A stretch of DNA of 64,000 nt from contig JANWUS010000053.1 of assembly GCA_024958715.1 (NCBI GenBank), forward strand, positions 186,001-250,000, given 5' to 3'. The notes under the pieces were generated by a model. The model was not told the DNA's origin. It was given only the letters and a program-made list of their open reading frames with translations, and did no database searches. This document shows, one piece after another, positions 55,149 through 63,108 of the stretch; the stretch's first letter is position 1, and each line of letters begins with the position of its first letter. A program made the translations under genes and the position numbers. Origin of the DNA: Cyanobium sp. FGCU52 (GTDB taxonomy: Bacteria > Cyanobacteriota > Cyanobacteriia > PCC-6307 > Cyanobiaceae).

Positions 55149-56326
55149 TCCACAAGTCCCCAGACGCTGGCCAGCTCCTCCAGGGGCAGGGCATCGACGC
55201 CGTCGCCGAGGGGAAAGCGGTGGGGGGGCCGGCAGAGCAGGGCCAGGGCTGACACGCTGCCTGCCGGCAGCAGCGCGGCCACCTGGCGCAGGCGTGCCGC
55301 ATCGGCGGGCCGAGGCAGTTCGCTCCCTTTCGCATCGCCCAGCCAGAACTGGCCCCCACGCTCCAGCAGCACATCCACCTCCCTGCTGCGATCACGCCAG
55401 AAGTGCAGACGGCCTGGCTGGCGGCTCGCGGTCAGCAGACGGCGCACTTCGGCGAGCACGAGGGTTTCCCAAAGGGCACCCAGCAAAGGTGAACGCAGCA
55501 GATCCGTCTCCGAGCCCAGGCCCAGCAGCCAGGCCATCAGGCCCGTGTCGGTGAGGTAGAGCTTGGGGCTCTTGGTGAGCCGGCGCGTGCCGTTGACGAA
55601 CCACGGCTCGACCAGGTTCACCAGGCCGCCGCGCTCCAGCAGCGACAGCCAGATGCCGGCGGTGGATCCGCTGATGCCCACGTCACGCGCGAGCTCGGCC
55701 CGGTTGAGCAGCTGGGCGGAGCGGAGCGCCACCGCCCGCACGAAGCGCTCGAAATCGAGCAGGTGACTCACCTGCAGCTGGCTGCGCAGGTCGCGTTCCA
55801 GGTAGGTGGCCACATAGGAGGCGTAATAGTCGGCAGGGTCGATCGCCCGGTTGGCGTAGAGCTCCGGAAATCCGCCGCGCCACAACAGCTCTGAGGTTTC
55901 CAGATCCGGCAGCACGGCCCTGATTTCCGCCAGGGCCAGCCCTTCGAGCTGCAGCACCGCCGCTCGGCCGGCCAGGCTCTCACTCACCCCCTGCATCAGG
56001 GTGAACGGTTGGGAGCCGGTGAGGATGTAGTGGCCGTTGCGTTGCCGCCGCTGATCCACCTGCAGCTTCAGATGGCGGAACAGCCCCGGCGCGTACTGCA
56101 CCTCATCGATGATCAGCGGCGCCGGATGGCGGGCCAGAAAGGCCTGCGGGTCGCCTTCGGCCTGGGCTGCTTCGCTGGGCAGATCCAGCGTGACCAGGTG
56201 GTGATCGGGAAACAACCGCCGGGTCAGGGCCGACTTGCCGGTCTGACGTGCGCCCGTGAGCACCACCACCGGACGGGTGGCCGCCAGCTGCCGCAGCCGC
56301 GGCTCCACCAGGCGCGAGATCCACAT
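55079..56326 (-). CDS. ATPase with DUF4143 domain
   Basis: 415 residues. The N-terminal AAA module has Walker A VVLTGARQTGKSALTRRLF (about 21-39), Walker B APLIIDEVQYAP (about 68-79) and a sensor YILTGSQPFTLM. The C-terminal DUF4143 (about 180-375) has a winged helix (NRAELARDVGISGSTAGIWL) and a nuclease-like end LHFWRDRSREVDVLLE and LGDAKGSE, resembling PD-(D/E)XK folds. The family is widespread, often mobile and linked to toxin-antitoxin loci, but has no fixed role. Its last 70 bases lie opposite the end of dnaG. A 10-bp inverted repeat lies 46 bases upstream of its start. Confidence 0.92.
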   Translation of the reverse strand: MWISRLVEPRLRQLAATRPVVVLTGARQTGKSALTRRLFPDHHLVTLDLPSEAAQAEGDPQAFLARHPAPLIIDEVQYAPGLFRHLKLQVDQRRQRNGHYILTGSQPFTLMQGVSESLAGRAAVLQLEGLALAEIRAVLPDLETSELLWRGGFPELYANRAIDPADYYASYVATYLERDLRSQLQVSHLLDFERFVRAVALRSAQLLNRAELARDVGISGSTAGIWLSLLERGGLVNLVEPWFVNGTRRLTKSPKLYLTDTGLMAWLLGLGSETDLLRSPLLGALWETLVLAEVRRLLTASRQPGRLHFWRDRSREVDVLLERGGQFWLGDAKGSELPRPADAARLRQVAALLPAGSVSALALLCRPPHRFPLGDGVDALPLEELASVWGLVDQAAGGSTSSSTEAQRSRSSSPR

Positions 56327-56371
56327 GGCGCGATCCTAGGAGCCGATCCTGCCAATGGTTTGATGCTGCCG

Positions 56372-56404
56372 TGCCAATGCTGCGATGGAACCGAAGCATT
56401 GGCA
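56372..56404. repeat. 10-bp perfect inverted repeat, possible operator of the DUF4143 gene
   Basis: TGCCAATGCT (56372-56381) is matched by AGCATTGGCA (56395-56404) with a 13-base loop. A further TGCCAATG copy lies at 56350-56357. It lies between the divergent DUF4143 and GAF-GGDEF genes. Confidence 0.65.
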
Positions 56405-56504
56405 GAGGGCCCGCCATCGTCGTGTTGGTACCTGCGTCCGCCCCCTGCGGTCCCCTTTCGCAGCTCCGGCCTGCCTAGGGTCAGAGCAGACCCAGGGGGA
56501 TGCC

Positions 56505-57533
56505 TTGGCCCAGGATCCCGAATCGCCCGCCCCGGCCCCGGGGCCGGCGGCCTATCCCATCCCCGCCGACGAGGAGCTGCGCCTGCGCGAGCTCGAGCGC
56601 CTGGGGGTGGCGGGGATGGAGGGCGACGAGCACTTCGAGCGCATCCTCGATCTGGCCAGCTCGATCTTCGGCACCCCGATCGTGCTGATCTCCCTGGTGG
56701 AGCGCGATCGCCAGTGGTTCCTGGGCCGCCGGGGCCTGGAGGTGCGCGAGACCCCGCGGGATGTGGCCTTCTGCGCCCACGCCATCGCCGGTGAGGGGGT
56801 GATGGTGGTGCCCGATGCGCTCGACGACCAGCGCTTCCGCGACAACCCCCTGGTGCAGGGCGACCCCCACATCCGCTTCTATGCCGGCGCTCCGCTGGTG
56901 AGCCCCGCCGGCCACAACCTCGGCACCCTGTGCGTGATCGACCGCGATCCGCGCCGGCTTGAGCCCGCCCAGCAGCGCCAGCTGCAGTGGCTGGCGGACC
57001 TGGTGATGCGCGAGCTCGAGCTGCGGCGCCTGTCGCACCTCGATCCGATCACCGGCCTCTCCAGCCGGCGCACCTTCCTTTCGATCGGCGATCGGGAGTT
57101 CACCACCGCCCGCCGCGATGGCCGCCCGCTGGCCCTGTTCTGCTTCGATCTCGACCAGTTCCGCCGCATCAACGACCGCTGGGGTCACCACGTGGGCGAT
57201 GAGTTGCTGGTGCATCTGCGCCAGCTGCTCGATCGCCTCCGCCGCGAGCAGGATTTCGCCGGCCGGCTCGGTGATGGCGAATTCGCCCTGCTGCTGCCGG
57301 GCATCGACGACGAGCGGGCCCTGGCGCTGGCGGAGCGGCTGCGGCGGGAGGTGGGGGTGCTGCCCGGTCCCCATCGCCACTCCGATGTGAAGCTGCACAT
57401 CAGCGGCGGTCTCACCAGCCTGGGACCGTCGGATCGCAGCTTCTCCGATCTGCTGCGCCGCGCCGACCGGGCCCTGCAGGTGGCCAAGGCCAACGGCCGC
57501 GATCAGATTGCCTGCCTGTTCGACGGCCGCTGA
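56505..57533 (+). CDS. GAF-GGDEF protein with degenerate active site
   Basis: 342 residues from a TTG at 56505, which has a strong purine-rich AGGGGGA ribosome site at 56494-56500; longer in-frame extensions upstream look non-coding. The GAF domain (about 15-175) shows IVLISLVERDRQWFLGRRGL, then FCAHAIAGEGVMVVPDALDD and GAPLVSPAGHNLGTLCVID. The GGDEF domain (about 180-342) has HLDPITGLSSRRTF. The active loop is RLGDGEF (about 253-259) instead of GGDEF/GGEEF, so cyclase activity is doubtful; it may act as a c-di-GMP or GTP binder. It is divergent from the DUF4143 gene across a spacer with an inverted repeat. Confidence 0.88.
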   Translation: MAQDPESPAPAPGPAAYPIPADEELRLRELERLGVAGMEGDEHFERILDLASSIFGTPIVLISLVERDRQWFLGRRGLEVRETPRDVAFCAHAIAGEGVMVVPDALDDQRFRDNPLVQGDPHIRFYAGAPLVSPAGHNLGTLCVIDRDPRRLEPAQQRQLQWLADLVMRELELRRLSHLDPITGLSSRRTFLSIGDREFTTARRDGRPLALFCFDLDQFRRINDRWGHHVGDELLVHLRQLLDRLRREQDFAGRLGDGEFALLLPGIDDERALALAERLRREVGVLPGPHRHSDVKLHISGGLTSLGPSDRSFSDLLRRADRALQVAKANGRDQIACLFDGR

Positions 57534-57578
57534 GCCGCACCGCCTGCCGTCGCCGCGGCCCTTTCCCCCGTTTCTTCC

Positions 57579-57827
57579 ATGACCTTCTACGAAGCCCTCT
57601 GGCACGGTGAGAGCATCGGCGACGGCGGCGACGCCGATGAGGCCCTCACCGCCTACCGGGCCGTGCGCCCGGAGGACGGCGACTGGCCGGCCGCCTGCGA
57701 CGCCCCGGGCGCCGACCCCCACCTGCTGCGCTACGCCTCCTTCGACGCCTACCTCGACAACGCCGATGCGCTGGAGACGATCCCGGTGTCGGCGGCGATG
57801 ATCATCGCCGCCCTCGCCGCCGCCTAG
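57579..57827 (+). CDS. Small acidic hypothetical protein
   Basis: 82 residues, ATG at 57579. No domain recognised. It is acidic (MTFYEALWHGESIGDGGDAD, then VRPEDGDWPAACDAPGADP) and ends in an Ala-rich helix (TIPVSAAMIIAALAAA) that might be a short membrane tail. It lies 45 bases after the GAF-GGDEF gene and converges on umuC with a 15-base gap. Coding support is composition and spacing only. Confidence 0.55.
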   Translation: MTFYEALWHGESIGDGGDADEALTAYRAVRPEDGDWPAACDAPGADPHLLRYASFDAYLDNADALETIPVSAAMIIAALAAA

Positions 57828-57842
57828 TCGGGCAGGCCTGGA

Positions 57843-59120
57843 TCAGGCGAGCACGATCGGGATGTCCTCGATCCGGGTGGTGGCCGCCCGCGAGAGGCGG
57901 GAGCGGCGCATCGTCCAGCCTGGCCGCAGGCCGCAGGCCGCCCACTGCACCGTGTCGCGACCGAAGCGATGGTTGAGGGCGTCGACGGCGGCCATCAGCC
58001 GCTCGCGCCGCCGCTGCTGCGCCTCCGGCAGCGGCACCAGCAGATGGTGCTGCAGCATCCCCTCCGGCTGCAGGTCCTGCAGCAGCACCCCGGCCTTCTG
58101 CAGCGGCTTGTGGGGGCGGAACAGCCGCTCGACCAGGGGCAGGGCGGCGCCCAGCAGCACGGCGGTGTCGCTGCTGGCCACGGGCAGGGCCACCGTGGCG
58201 GCATTGGCGTAGAAGCGGGTGCCGTTGAACGGGCTGCTGCGCACGAACACCGTGATCGCGCCGGCCCGCTGCCGCTGCCGCCGCAGCTTCTCGGCGGCGC
58301 GGCTGAGGTAGGTGGCCACCGCCTCGCGCAGGGCCTCCCGGCTGGTGACGGGCTCGCCGAAGCTGCGGCTCACGCAGGTTTCGCGCTTCGCCGGCGGCTG
58401 CTGCACCAGCGGCAGCACGGCATGGCCGCGCAGTTCCTGCTGCAGCCGCAGCCCCACCACGCCGCAGCGCACCCGCAGTTCCCCCGCCGGCCGGTCGCGC
58501 AGCTGGCGGGCGTTGCCGATGCCCCGCAGGCGGCACCAGCGCGACAGCCGCCGGCCGATGCCCCAGACGTCCTCCACGGCGATGCCCTCCAGCCAGGGGT
58601 CGGGATCGGCCACGGCGCCGAGGTCGAACACGCCGCCGTGGCCCGGATCGCGCTTGGCGATGCGATTGGCGATCTTGGCCAGCACCTTGCTGGGGGCGAT
58701 GCCCACCGCCACCGGCAGTCCCAGCTGCCGGCGCACCTCCTCCCGCAGCCGCGTGCCCCAGCTGCGCAGGCAGCCGCTGCGGGGGCGGGAGAGGCGGCCG
58801 AAGGCCTCGTCGATCGAGTACACCTCCAGCTCCTCCACCCAGGGTTCGATCACGGCCATCAGCCGCTGGCTCATGTCGGCGTAGAGGCCGTAGTTGGAAC
58901 TGCGCACGATCACCCCGTGGCGCTCCAGCTGATGGCGCACCTGGAAGAAGGGGCTGCCCATCGGCAGGCCCAGGGCCCGGGCCTCGGCGCTGCGGGAGAC
59001 GATGCAGCCGTCGTTGTTGGAGAGCACCACCAGCGGCCGGCCGCGCACGGCCGGATCGACCACGGCCTCGCAGGAGGCGTAGAAGTTGTTGCCGTCGATC
59101 AGCACCAGCGCCGTGCTCAT
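57843..59120 (-). CDS. umuC: DNA polymerase V subunit UmuC
   Basis: 425 residues, Y-family polymerase for error-prone translesion synthesis. LVLIDGNNFYASCEAVVDP starts the palm (Asp in LIDGNNF), SNNDGCIVSRSAEARALG and YSIDEAFGRLS (catalytic Asp-Glu) follow, then the HhH region VAVGIAPSKVLAKIANRIAK and the little-finger domain. A beta-clamp peptide is plausible at the C-terminus. It overlaps umuD by ATGA (59117-59120), so the two are translated together. Its SOS box lies upstream of umuD. Confidence 0.94.
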   Translation of the reverse strand: MSTALVLIDGNNFYASCEAVVDPAVRGRPLVVLSNNDGCIVSRSAEARALGLPMGSPFFQVRHQLERHGVIVRSSNYGLYADMSQRLMAVIEPWVEELEVYSIDEAFGRLSRPRSGCLRSWGTRLREEVRRQLGLPVAVGIAPSKVLAKIANRIAKRDPGHGGVFDLGAVADPDPWLEGIAVEDVWGIGRRLSRWCRLRGIGNARQLRDRPAGELRVRCGVVGLRLQQELRGHAVLPLVQQPPAKRETCVSRSFGEPVTSREALREAVATYLSRAAEKLRRQRQRAGAITVFVRSSPFNGTRFYANAATVALPVASSDTAVLLGAALPLVERLFRPHKPLQKAGVLLQDLQPEGMLQHHLLVPLPEAQQRRRERLMAAVDALNHRFGRDTVQWAACGLRPGWTMRRSRLSRAATTRIEDIPIVLA

Positions 59121-59473
59121 CGCCGGCCCGGCAGGTTCCTGCCCGGCAGGGTCCCGCCCGGCAGGGTGCGGATGGCGTGCAGGGCCACGCCCCACGCCAG
59201 GCCGTCGCCGAGGGGCAGGGGCGGCCAGGCCGGATGGGCCGCCTCCAGCATCCAGCCCTGGGGCCGGTGCATCAGCCGCTTGAGGGTGAAGCCGCCCTCG
59301 AGGCGGGCCACCACGATCCGGCCGTGGCGGGGCTCGAGGGAGCGATCGACCACGAGCAGATCGCCGTGGCGGATGCCGGCCCCCACCATCGAGTCGCCCC
59401 AGACCGGCAGCAGCACGGTGTGGGCGGGCCGTTGCACGAGGGCGGCATGGAGGTTCAGTCCGGAGGGTTCCAC
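59117..59473 (-). CDS. umuD: UmuD-like LexA-family peptidase, short form
   Basis: 118 residues if translation starts at the GTG at 59473. The catalytic Ser is S28 (VLLPVWGDSMVGAGIRHGD) and the Lys is K65 (ARLEGGFTLKRL), spaced 37 apart as in UmuD. An earlier TTG at 59506 would extend the protein to a Cys-Gly pair like the UmuD self-cleavage site, but that codon sits inside the LexA-like box and promoter, so I prefer the later start. Translation would then give a UmuD'-like product without a removable arm. The C-terminus carries a three-unit 15-bp tandem repeat (LPG-type). It is coupled to umuC by ATGA. Confidence 0.85.
   Translation of the reverse strand: MEPSGLNLHAALVQRPAHTVLLPVWGDSMVGAGIRHGDLLVVDRSLEPRHGRIVVARLEGGFTLKRLMHRPQGWMLEAAHPAWPPLPLGDGLAWGVALHAIRTLPGGTLPGRNLPGRR
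59126..59170. repeat. Three 15-bp tandem repeats at the 3' end of umuD
   Basis: Units at 59126-59140, 59141-59155 and 59156-59170 share the core GCCCGGCAGG. They encode the LPG-repeat tail of UmuD and may vary in number between strains. Confidence 0.8.
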
Positions 59474-59498
59474 GGCGCCACAACGATTCCCGTCAGGA

Positions 59499-59514
59499 TA
59501 GTACAAATGTATTT
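59499..59514 (-). promoter_or_regulatory. LexA-like SOS box upstream of umuDC
   Basis: The sequence TAGTACAAATGTATTT contains the imperfect palindrome AGTACA-AA-TGTATT. It fits the cyanobacterial LexA pattern RGTACNNNDGTWCB with one mismatch. On the umu strand it overlaps a TACTAT sequence that could be the -10 element, so LexA binding would block transcription. Confidence 0.7.
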
Positions 59515-59565
59515 CTTGCGAGGATCGGGCGGGATTCCGCTCGTTGTGGTGATGCGGGGGCCGGC

Positions 59566-60251
59566 GTGCGGCTGCTGTTGGTGGAGGACGATGCCCCGCT
59601 GTGCCAGGCCCTCGGCCGGCTGCTGCGCCAGTGGGGCTATGCCGTCGAGCTCGCTGGCGACGGCCCCACGGCCCTCGCCCTGAGCGAGCAGGAGGCCTTC
59701 GACCTGGTGATCCTCGATCTGGGCCTGCCGGGCTGCGATGGCCTGGAGGTGTGCCGACGGCTGCGCCAGGGCCGCGGTCCCCAGCCGCTGATCCTGATGC
59801 TCACCGCCTGGGACTCCAGCGCCGACAAGGTGACCGGCCTGGAGGAGGGGGCCGACGACTACGTGGTGAAGCCCTTCGACCCCGACGTGCTCCGGGCCCG
59901 GGTGCGGGCGCTGCTGCGCCGCTCCAACCGGCCCCTGACCACGGAGCTCAGCTGGGGGTCCGTGCGGCTGACCCCCGGGGACACGCGCCTCGGCCTGGGC
60001 GATCGGGTGCTCGAGCTCACCCGCAAGGAGGCGCTGCTGCTGGAAACCATGCTGCGGGCCGCCGGCCGGAGCTGCAGCAAGGCTGAGCTGCTCGAGGCCA
60101 GCGCCGCCATATGCGTGACGTGGGAGAGGAGACGATCAAGGCCCACATGCGCAACCTGCGCGCCAAGCTCGCCGCCGCCGGCGCGCCCCCCGACCTGATC
60201 GAGACCGTGTACGGCATTGGCTATCGGCTCAACCCCGCCTACAGCACCTGA
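59566..60251 (+). pseudogene. OmpR-family response regulator, frameshifted near the C-terminus
   Basis: The receiver domain is intact: LLLVEDDAPL, D51 in LVILDLGLPGCDG, T80 in LMLTAWDSS and K102 in YVVKPFDPDV. The winged-helix DNA-binding domain starts normally (VRLTPGDTRLGL, RVLELTRKEALLLETML, GRSCSKAELLEAS). At about base 60100 the frame shifts: the ORF reads CVTWERRRSRPTCATC and stops at 60198. The conserved recognition-helix sequence (GEETIKAHMRNLRAKLAAAG, IETVYGIGYRL) continues in another frame to the TGA ending at 60251. One inserted or lost base near 60070-60130 explains this. DNA binding would be lost unless the indel is an assembly error. Confidence 0.85.
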
Positions 60252-61545
60252 CCCCCTGCGCCTCCGGGCCGGGCTGCTGGTCCGGGGCGGCGGCTTCGCC
60301 CTGCTGCTGCTGCTGGCCTTCGCAGGAGCGGTCTACTGGGGCATGGCCGCCGATCGGGAGGAGGACCTGCGCCATCGGGTGGAGCAGCTGGCGGCCGCGG
60401 CCAGCGCCCAGCTGCCGCTGGTGGTGCACGAGTTCCACGAGCAGAGCAACGCCAACAAGTTCCGCGACGACGGCGTGGTGCTGGAGGCGGTGGGTGCCCC
60501 TTCCCAGCGGGTGCGCTGGTTCGACGCGCAGGGCCGGCTGGTGCGCGAGCAGGGCGCCCTGGTGCTGCCGCCGCCGCCACCGCCGGCCCTGCGCCAGAAG
60601 GTGCAGTGGCGGCGCTGGTCCGGGGGGCTGCGGTTGTGGCAGCCCGTGCGCACGCGCTCCAGCGCCGCCGGCGCCGCGGTGCGCCGCAGCGGCTACGTGG
60701 AGGTGGGCCTCTCCGATCACGAACTGCGCACGGAGCTGGCCCGTCTGCGGCGGGGGTTGCTGCTGGGCACGCTCTGCGCCGCCCTGGCGGCGCTGGCGCT
60801 GGGGCGGCGCATCCTGCGCAGCGCCCTGGCGCCCCTGCAGGGCCAGGTGGTGGCGCTGCAGCGGTTCACGGCCGATGCCTCCCATGAACTGCGCCATCCG
60901 CTCACGATGGTGCGCACCCTGGTGGCCACCACCCTGCCGGAGTCGGCGAGTGGGGAGGCGCTGGCCCGCATCGATGCGGTGGCGGCCCGCATGGGGCGCC
61001 TGCTCGACGACCTGCTGCTGCTGGCCCGCCACGAGCAGGGCGTGGGCGAAGGGCGGGCCCTGCGCCGCCGCTGGCGCCGCTTCGACCTGCTCGATCTGCT
61101 CGAGGATCTGCGCAACCTCTATGCCGCCGCCGCCGGGGAGAGGCAGCTGCGGCTCGAGCTGGAGGCGCCGGGGCTGACGGCGGTGCCGGTGGAGGGCCAG
61201 CCGGAGCAGCTGGAGCGGCTGTTCACCAACCTGCTGGTCAACGCCCTGCGCTACAGCCCGCTCGGGGGGGTGGTGCTGCTGGAGGTGGCTCTGCAGGGCA
61301 CCGCGGTGAAGGTGGAGGTGGTGGATCAGGGGCCCGGGATTCCCGCCGGTCTGCAGGAGAAGGTGTTCGAGCGTTTCTGGCGGGGGGAGGGGGCGTCGCG
61401 GGAGGGCGGCTCCGGCCTGGGACTGGCGATCGCCCAGGCCATCGCCCGCGCCCATGGCGGCGAGGTGCGGGTGGCGGACGGGCGGCCGGGGCACTGCAGC
61501 CTGGAGGTGAAGCTGCCGCTGGCGGAGGCTCCGCCGGGCGGCTGA
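60217..61545 (+). CDS. Two-component sensor histidine kinase
   Basis: 442 residues, partner of the frameshifted OmpR regulator. The start is uncertain; a TTG at 60217 overlaps the regulator end and no ATG fits. Helix 1 (GGGFALLLLLAFAGAVYW) and helix 2 (LLLGTLCAALAALALG, about 185) bracket a roughly 140-residue periplasmic sensor. The His is in ADASHELRHPLTMVRTL (about residue 224). The N box is LFTNLLVNALRYSP, and the G boxes are VVDQGPGIPAG and GGSGLGLAIAQAIARAHGG. It is intact while its regulator is broken. Confidence 0.9.
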   Translation: MAIGSTPPTAPDPLRLRAGLLVRGGGFALLLLLAFAGAVYWGMAADREEDLRHRVEQLAAAASAQLPLVVHEFHEQSNANKFRDDGVVLEAVGAPSQRVRWFDAQGRLVREQGALVLPPPPPPALRQKVQWRRWSGGLRLWQPVRTRSSAAGAAVRRSGYVEVGLSDHELRTELARLRRGLLLGTLCAALAALALGRRILRSALAPLQGQVVALQRFTADASHELRHPLTMVRTLVATTLPESASGEALARIDAVAARMGRLLDDLLLLARHEQGVGEGRALRRRWRRFDLLDLLEDLRNLYAAAAGERQLRLELEAPGLTAVPVEGQPEQLERLFTNLLVNALRYSPLGGVVLLEVALQGTAVKVEVVDQGPGIPAGLQEKVFERFWRGEGASREGGSGLGLAIAQAIARAHGGEVRVADGRPGHCSLEVKLPLAEAPPGG

Positions 61546-61596
61546 CCTAGCGTGTGGGCCGGCCCCTTCGATCGCTCCGGGGCTGCGGCAGCGTCG

Positions 61597-62568
61597 ATGC
61601 CTTCGCAACCTGCTTCGCAACCTGCTTCGCAACCTGCCTCGCACCCCTCTCCCCCACCCCTCCATCCGGCGGAGGAGATCCAGCGGCGCCCCCATCCCCG
61701 CCAGCACGAACATCGGGGCGGCTCGCCCGGAGCCTTCCGCTGGAGCGTGATTCTCAACAGCGCCCTCTCCGGCCTGCAGCTGGCGATCGGCCTCGGCTTC
61801 GGCTCCCTTGCCCTGATCAGCGATGCCGTCCACAACCTCGGGGATGTGGGCGGTCTGCTGGCGGGCTGGGGGGCGGAGCGCCTGAGCCGGCGGCCGGCCA
61901 CGGCCCGCTTCACCTACGGCTTCGGCCGCAGCACCGAATTGGCGGCCCTGCTCAATGGCCTGCTGGTGCTGACCGCCGCGGTGGTGGTGATCGTGGAGGG
62001 GGTGCATCGCCTGCGCGATCCGGTGCCGATGGTCAGCGCGCCGGTGGCCTGGGCGGCGGCGGCCGGCATCGCGGTGAACCTGGGGTCGGCGCGGCTGTTC
62101 GGACGGGAGGCGGGCCACGACCTCAACCGCCGGGCGGCGATGGTGCATCTGATCACCGATGGCGCCGTCTCGGCCGCGGTGCTGGTGAGTGCCCTGCTGG
62201 TGAAGCTCACCGGCTGGCTGGCGCTCGATGCCCTCACCGCGATCGGCGTGGGCCTGGCGGTGGCCTGGAGCGGCTGGCGCCTGCTGCAGCAGGCCCTGGT
62301 GGTGGCCCTCGACGCCGTGCCGCCCGGGATCGACACCACCGAGGTGGAGGGGGTGCTGCGCAGCCTGCCCGGTGTGCTCGACGTGCACCACGTGCATGTC
62401 TGGGCGATGAGCACCTCGCAGAATGCCCTCACCGCCCATCTGGTGCGCCAACCCGGCGGCCACGACGACCTGGCGCTGCTGCACGAGGCCAAGCGCCGCC
62501 TCGCCCATCTGGGCATCGCCCACAGCACCCTCCAGCTGGAACCACCCTCCACCTCCCCACCCGCCTGA
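61597..62568 (+). CDS. Cation diffusion facilitator (Zn/Co/Cd efflux type)
   Basis: 323 residues from the ATG at 61597; a GTG at 61552 is in frame. Six membrane helices. The metal-site motif is in LALISDAVHNLGDVGG (Asp and His pairs), with a partner site in AMVHLITDGAVSAAVLVSAL. The C-terminal cytosolic domain reads VEGVLRSLPGVLDVHHVHVW and LVRQPGGHDDLALLHEAK. It exports divalent metal by H+ exchange. The N-terminus contains an SQPA tandem repeat and a short His/Arg-rich metal-binding segment (RRPHPRQHEHRGG). It follows the kinase gene by about 50 bases. Confidence 0.92.
   Translation: MPSQPASQPASQPASHPSPPPLHPAEEIQRRPHPRQHEHRGGSPGAFRWSVILNSALSGLQLAIGLGFGSLALISDAVHNLGDVGGLLAGWGAERLSRRPATARFTYGFGRSTELAALLNGLLVLTAAVVVIVEGVHRLRDPVPMVSAPVAWAAAAGIAVNLGSARLFGREAGHDLNRRAAMVHLITDGAVSAAVLVSALLVKLTGWLALDALTAIGVGLAVAWSGWRLLQQALVVALDAVPPGIDTTEVEGVLRSLPGVLDVHHVHVWAMSTSQNALTAHLVRQPGGHDDLALLHEAKRRLAHLGIAHSTLQLEPPSTSPPA
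61600..61647. repeat. Four 12-bp tandem repeats at the start of the efflux gene
   Basis: Units of the type GCTTCGCAACCT at 61600-61611, 61612-61623, 61624-61635 and a degenerate fourth at 61636-61647. They encode SQPA repeats at the N-terminus and are candidates for slipped-strand length variation. Confidence 0.85.
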
Positions 62569-62575
62569 GCATTCG

Positions 62576-63103
62576 ATGGCCCGTCCGTACCAGCCCTCGC
62601 TGCTGCGCCTGCTCCATGGCCTGGTGGCCCTGGTGGCGGCGGGTTGCTGGATCAGCGGCCTGGTGGTCTACAGCCGCTTCGACGGCCGCTGGGTGCGGCT
62701 GCCCTTCACCCCACCGGGCGACTGGGTCGACGTGCACGGCAGCATCGGCGTTCTGCTGGTGCTGGCGGCGGTGCCGTTCGTGGCCTATGCCTTCGGCCCC
62801 GGCCGGGCCCGGCTGGCCCGGGCGGCCAATGCGGCGGTGCTGGCGGGGCTGATCCTGGCGGTGGCCAGCGGCCTGCGGATGGATGAGCACGCGGTGCGGG
62901 CGGGAGCCCTGCAGGAGCCTGCCTATGGGATGCACGTGGGCATCGCCCTGCTGCTCAGCCTGGCGGTGCTGGGCCATCTCGGCGGGGTGCTGGCCCGGGG
63001 CGGCTGGCCCCTGGCCCGCTCGATGTTCAGCCCCGGCATCAGGAGCGGCGACCGGCCCAGCGACTGGCCGGCCCAGCTGAGGCGCTTCGCCGGCCGGGGC
63101 TGA
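62576..63103 (+). CDS. Cytochrome b561-like membrane protein
   Basis: 175 residues, ATG at 62576, four hydrophobic helices. LRLLHGLVALVAAGCWISGL, WVDVHGSIGVLLVLAAVPF and AYGMHVGIALLLSLAVLGHL each place a histidine within a helix, as in di-haem cytochrome b561/DUF4405-type proteins. It could be a quinone- or haem-linked electron carrier in the cytoplasmic or thylakoid membrane; the exact family is not certain. It lies 7 bases after the efflux gene on the same strand. Confidence 0.75.
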   Translation: MARPYQPSLLRLLHGLVALVAAGCWISGLVVYSRFDGRWVRLPFTPPGDWVDVHGSIGVLLVLAAVPFVAYAFGPGRARLARAANAAVLAGLILAVASGLRMDEHAVRAGALQEPAYGMHVGIALLLSLAVLGHLGGVLARGGWPLARSMFSPGIRSGDRPSDWPAQLRRFAGRG

Positions 63104-63108
63104 ATCCC

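Noticed and set aside
60229-62523. 764-codon minus-strand ORF across the kinase and efflux genes
   Set aside because: It is antisense to two genes with clear domains and spans their boundary; His/Gln/Arg-rich nonsense.
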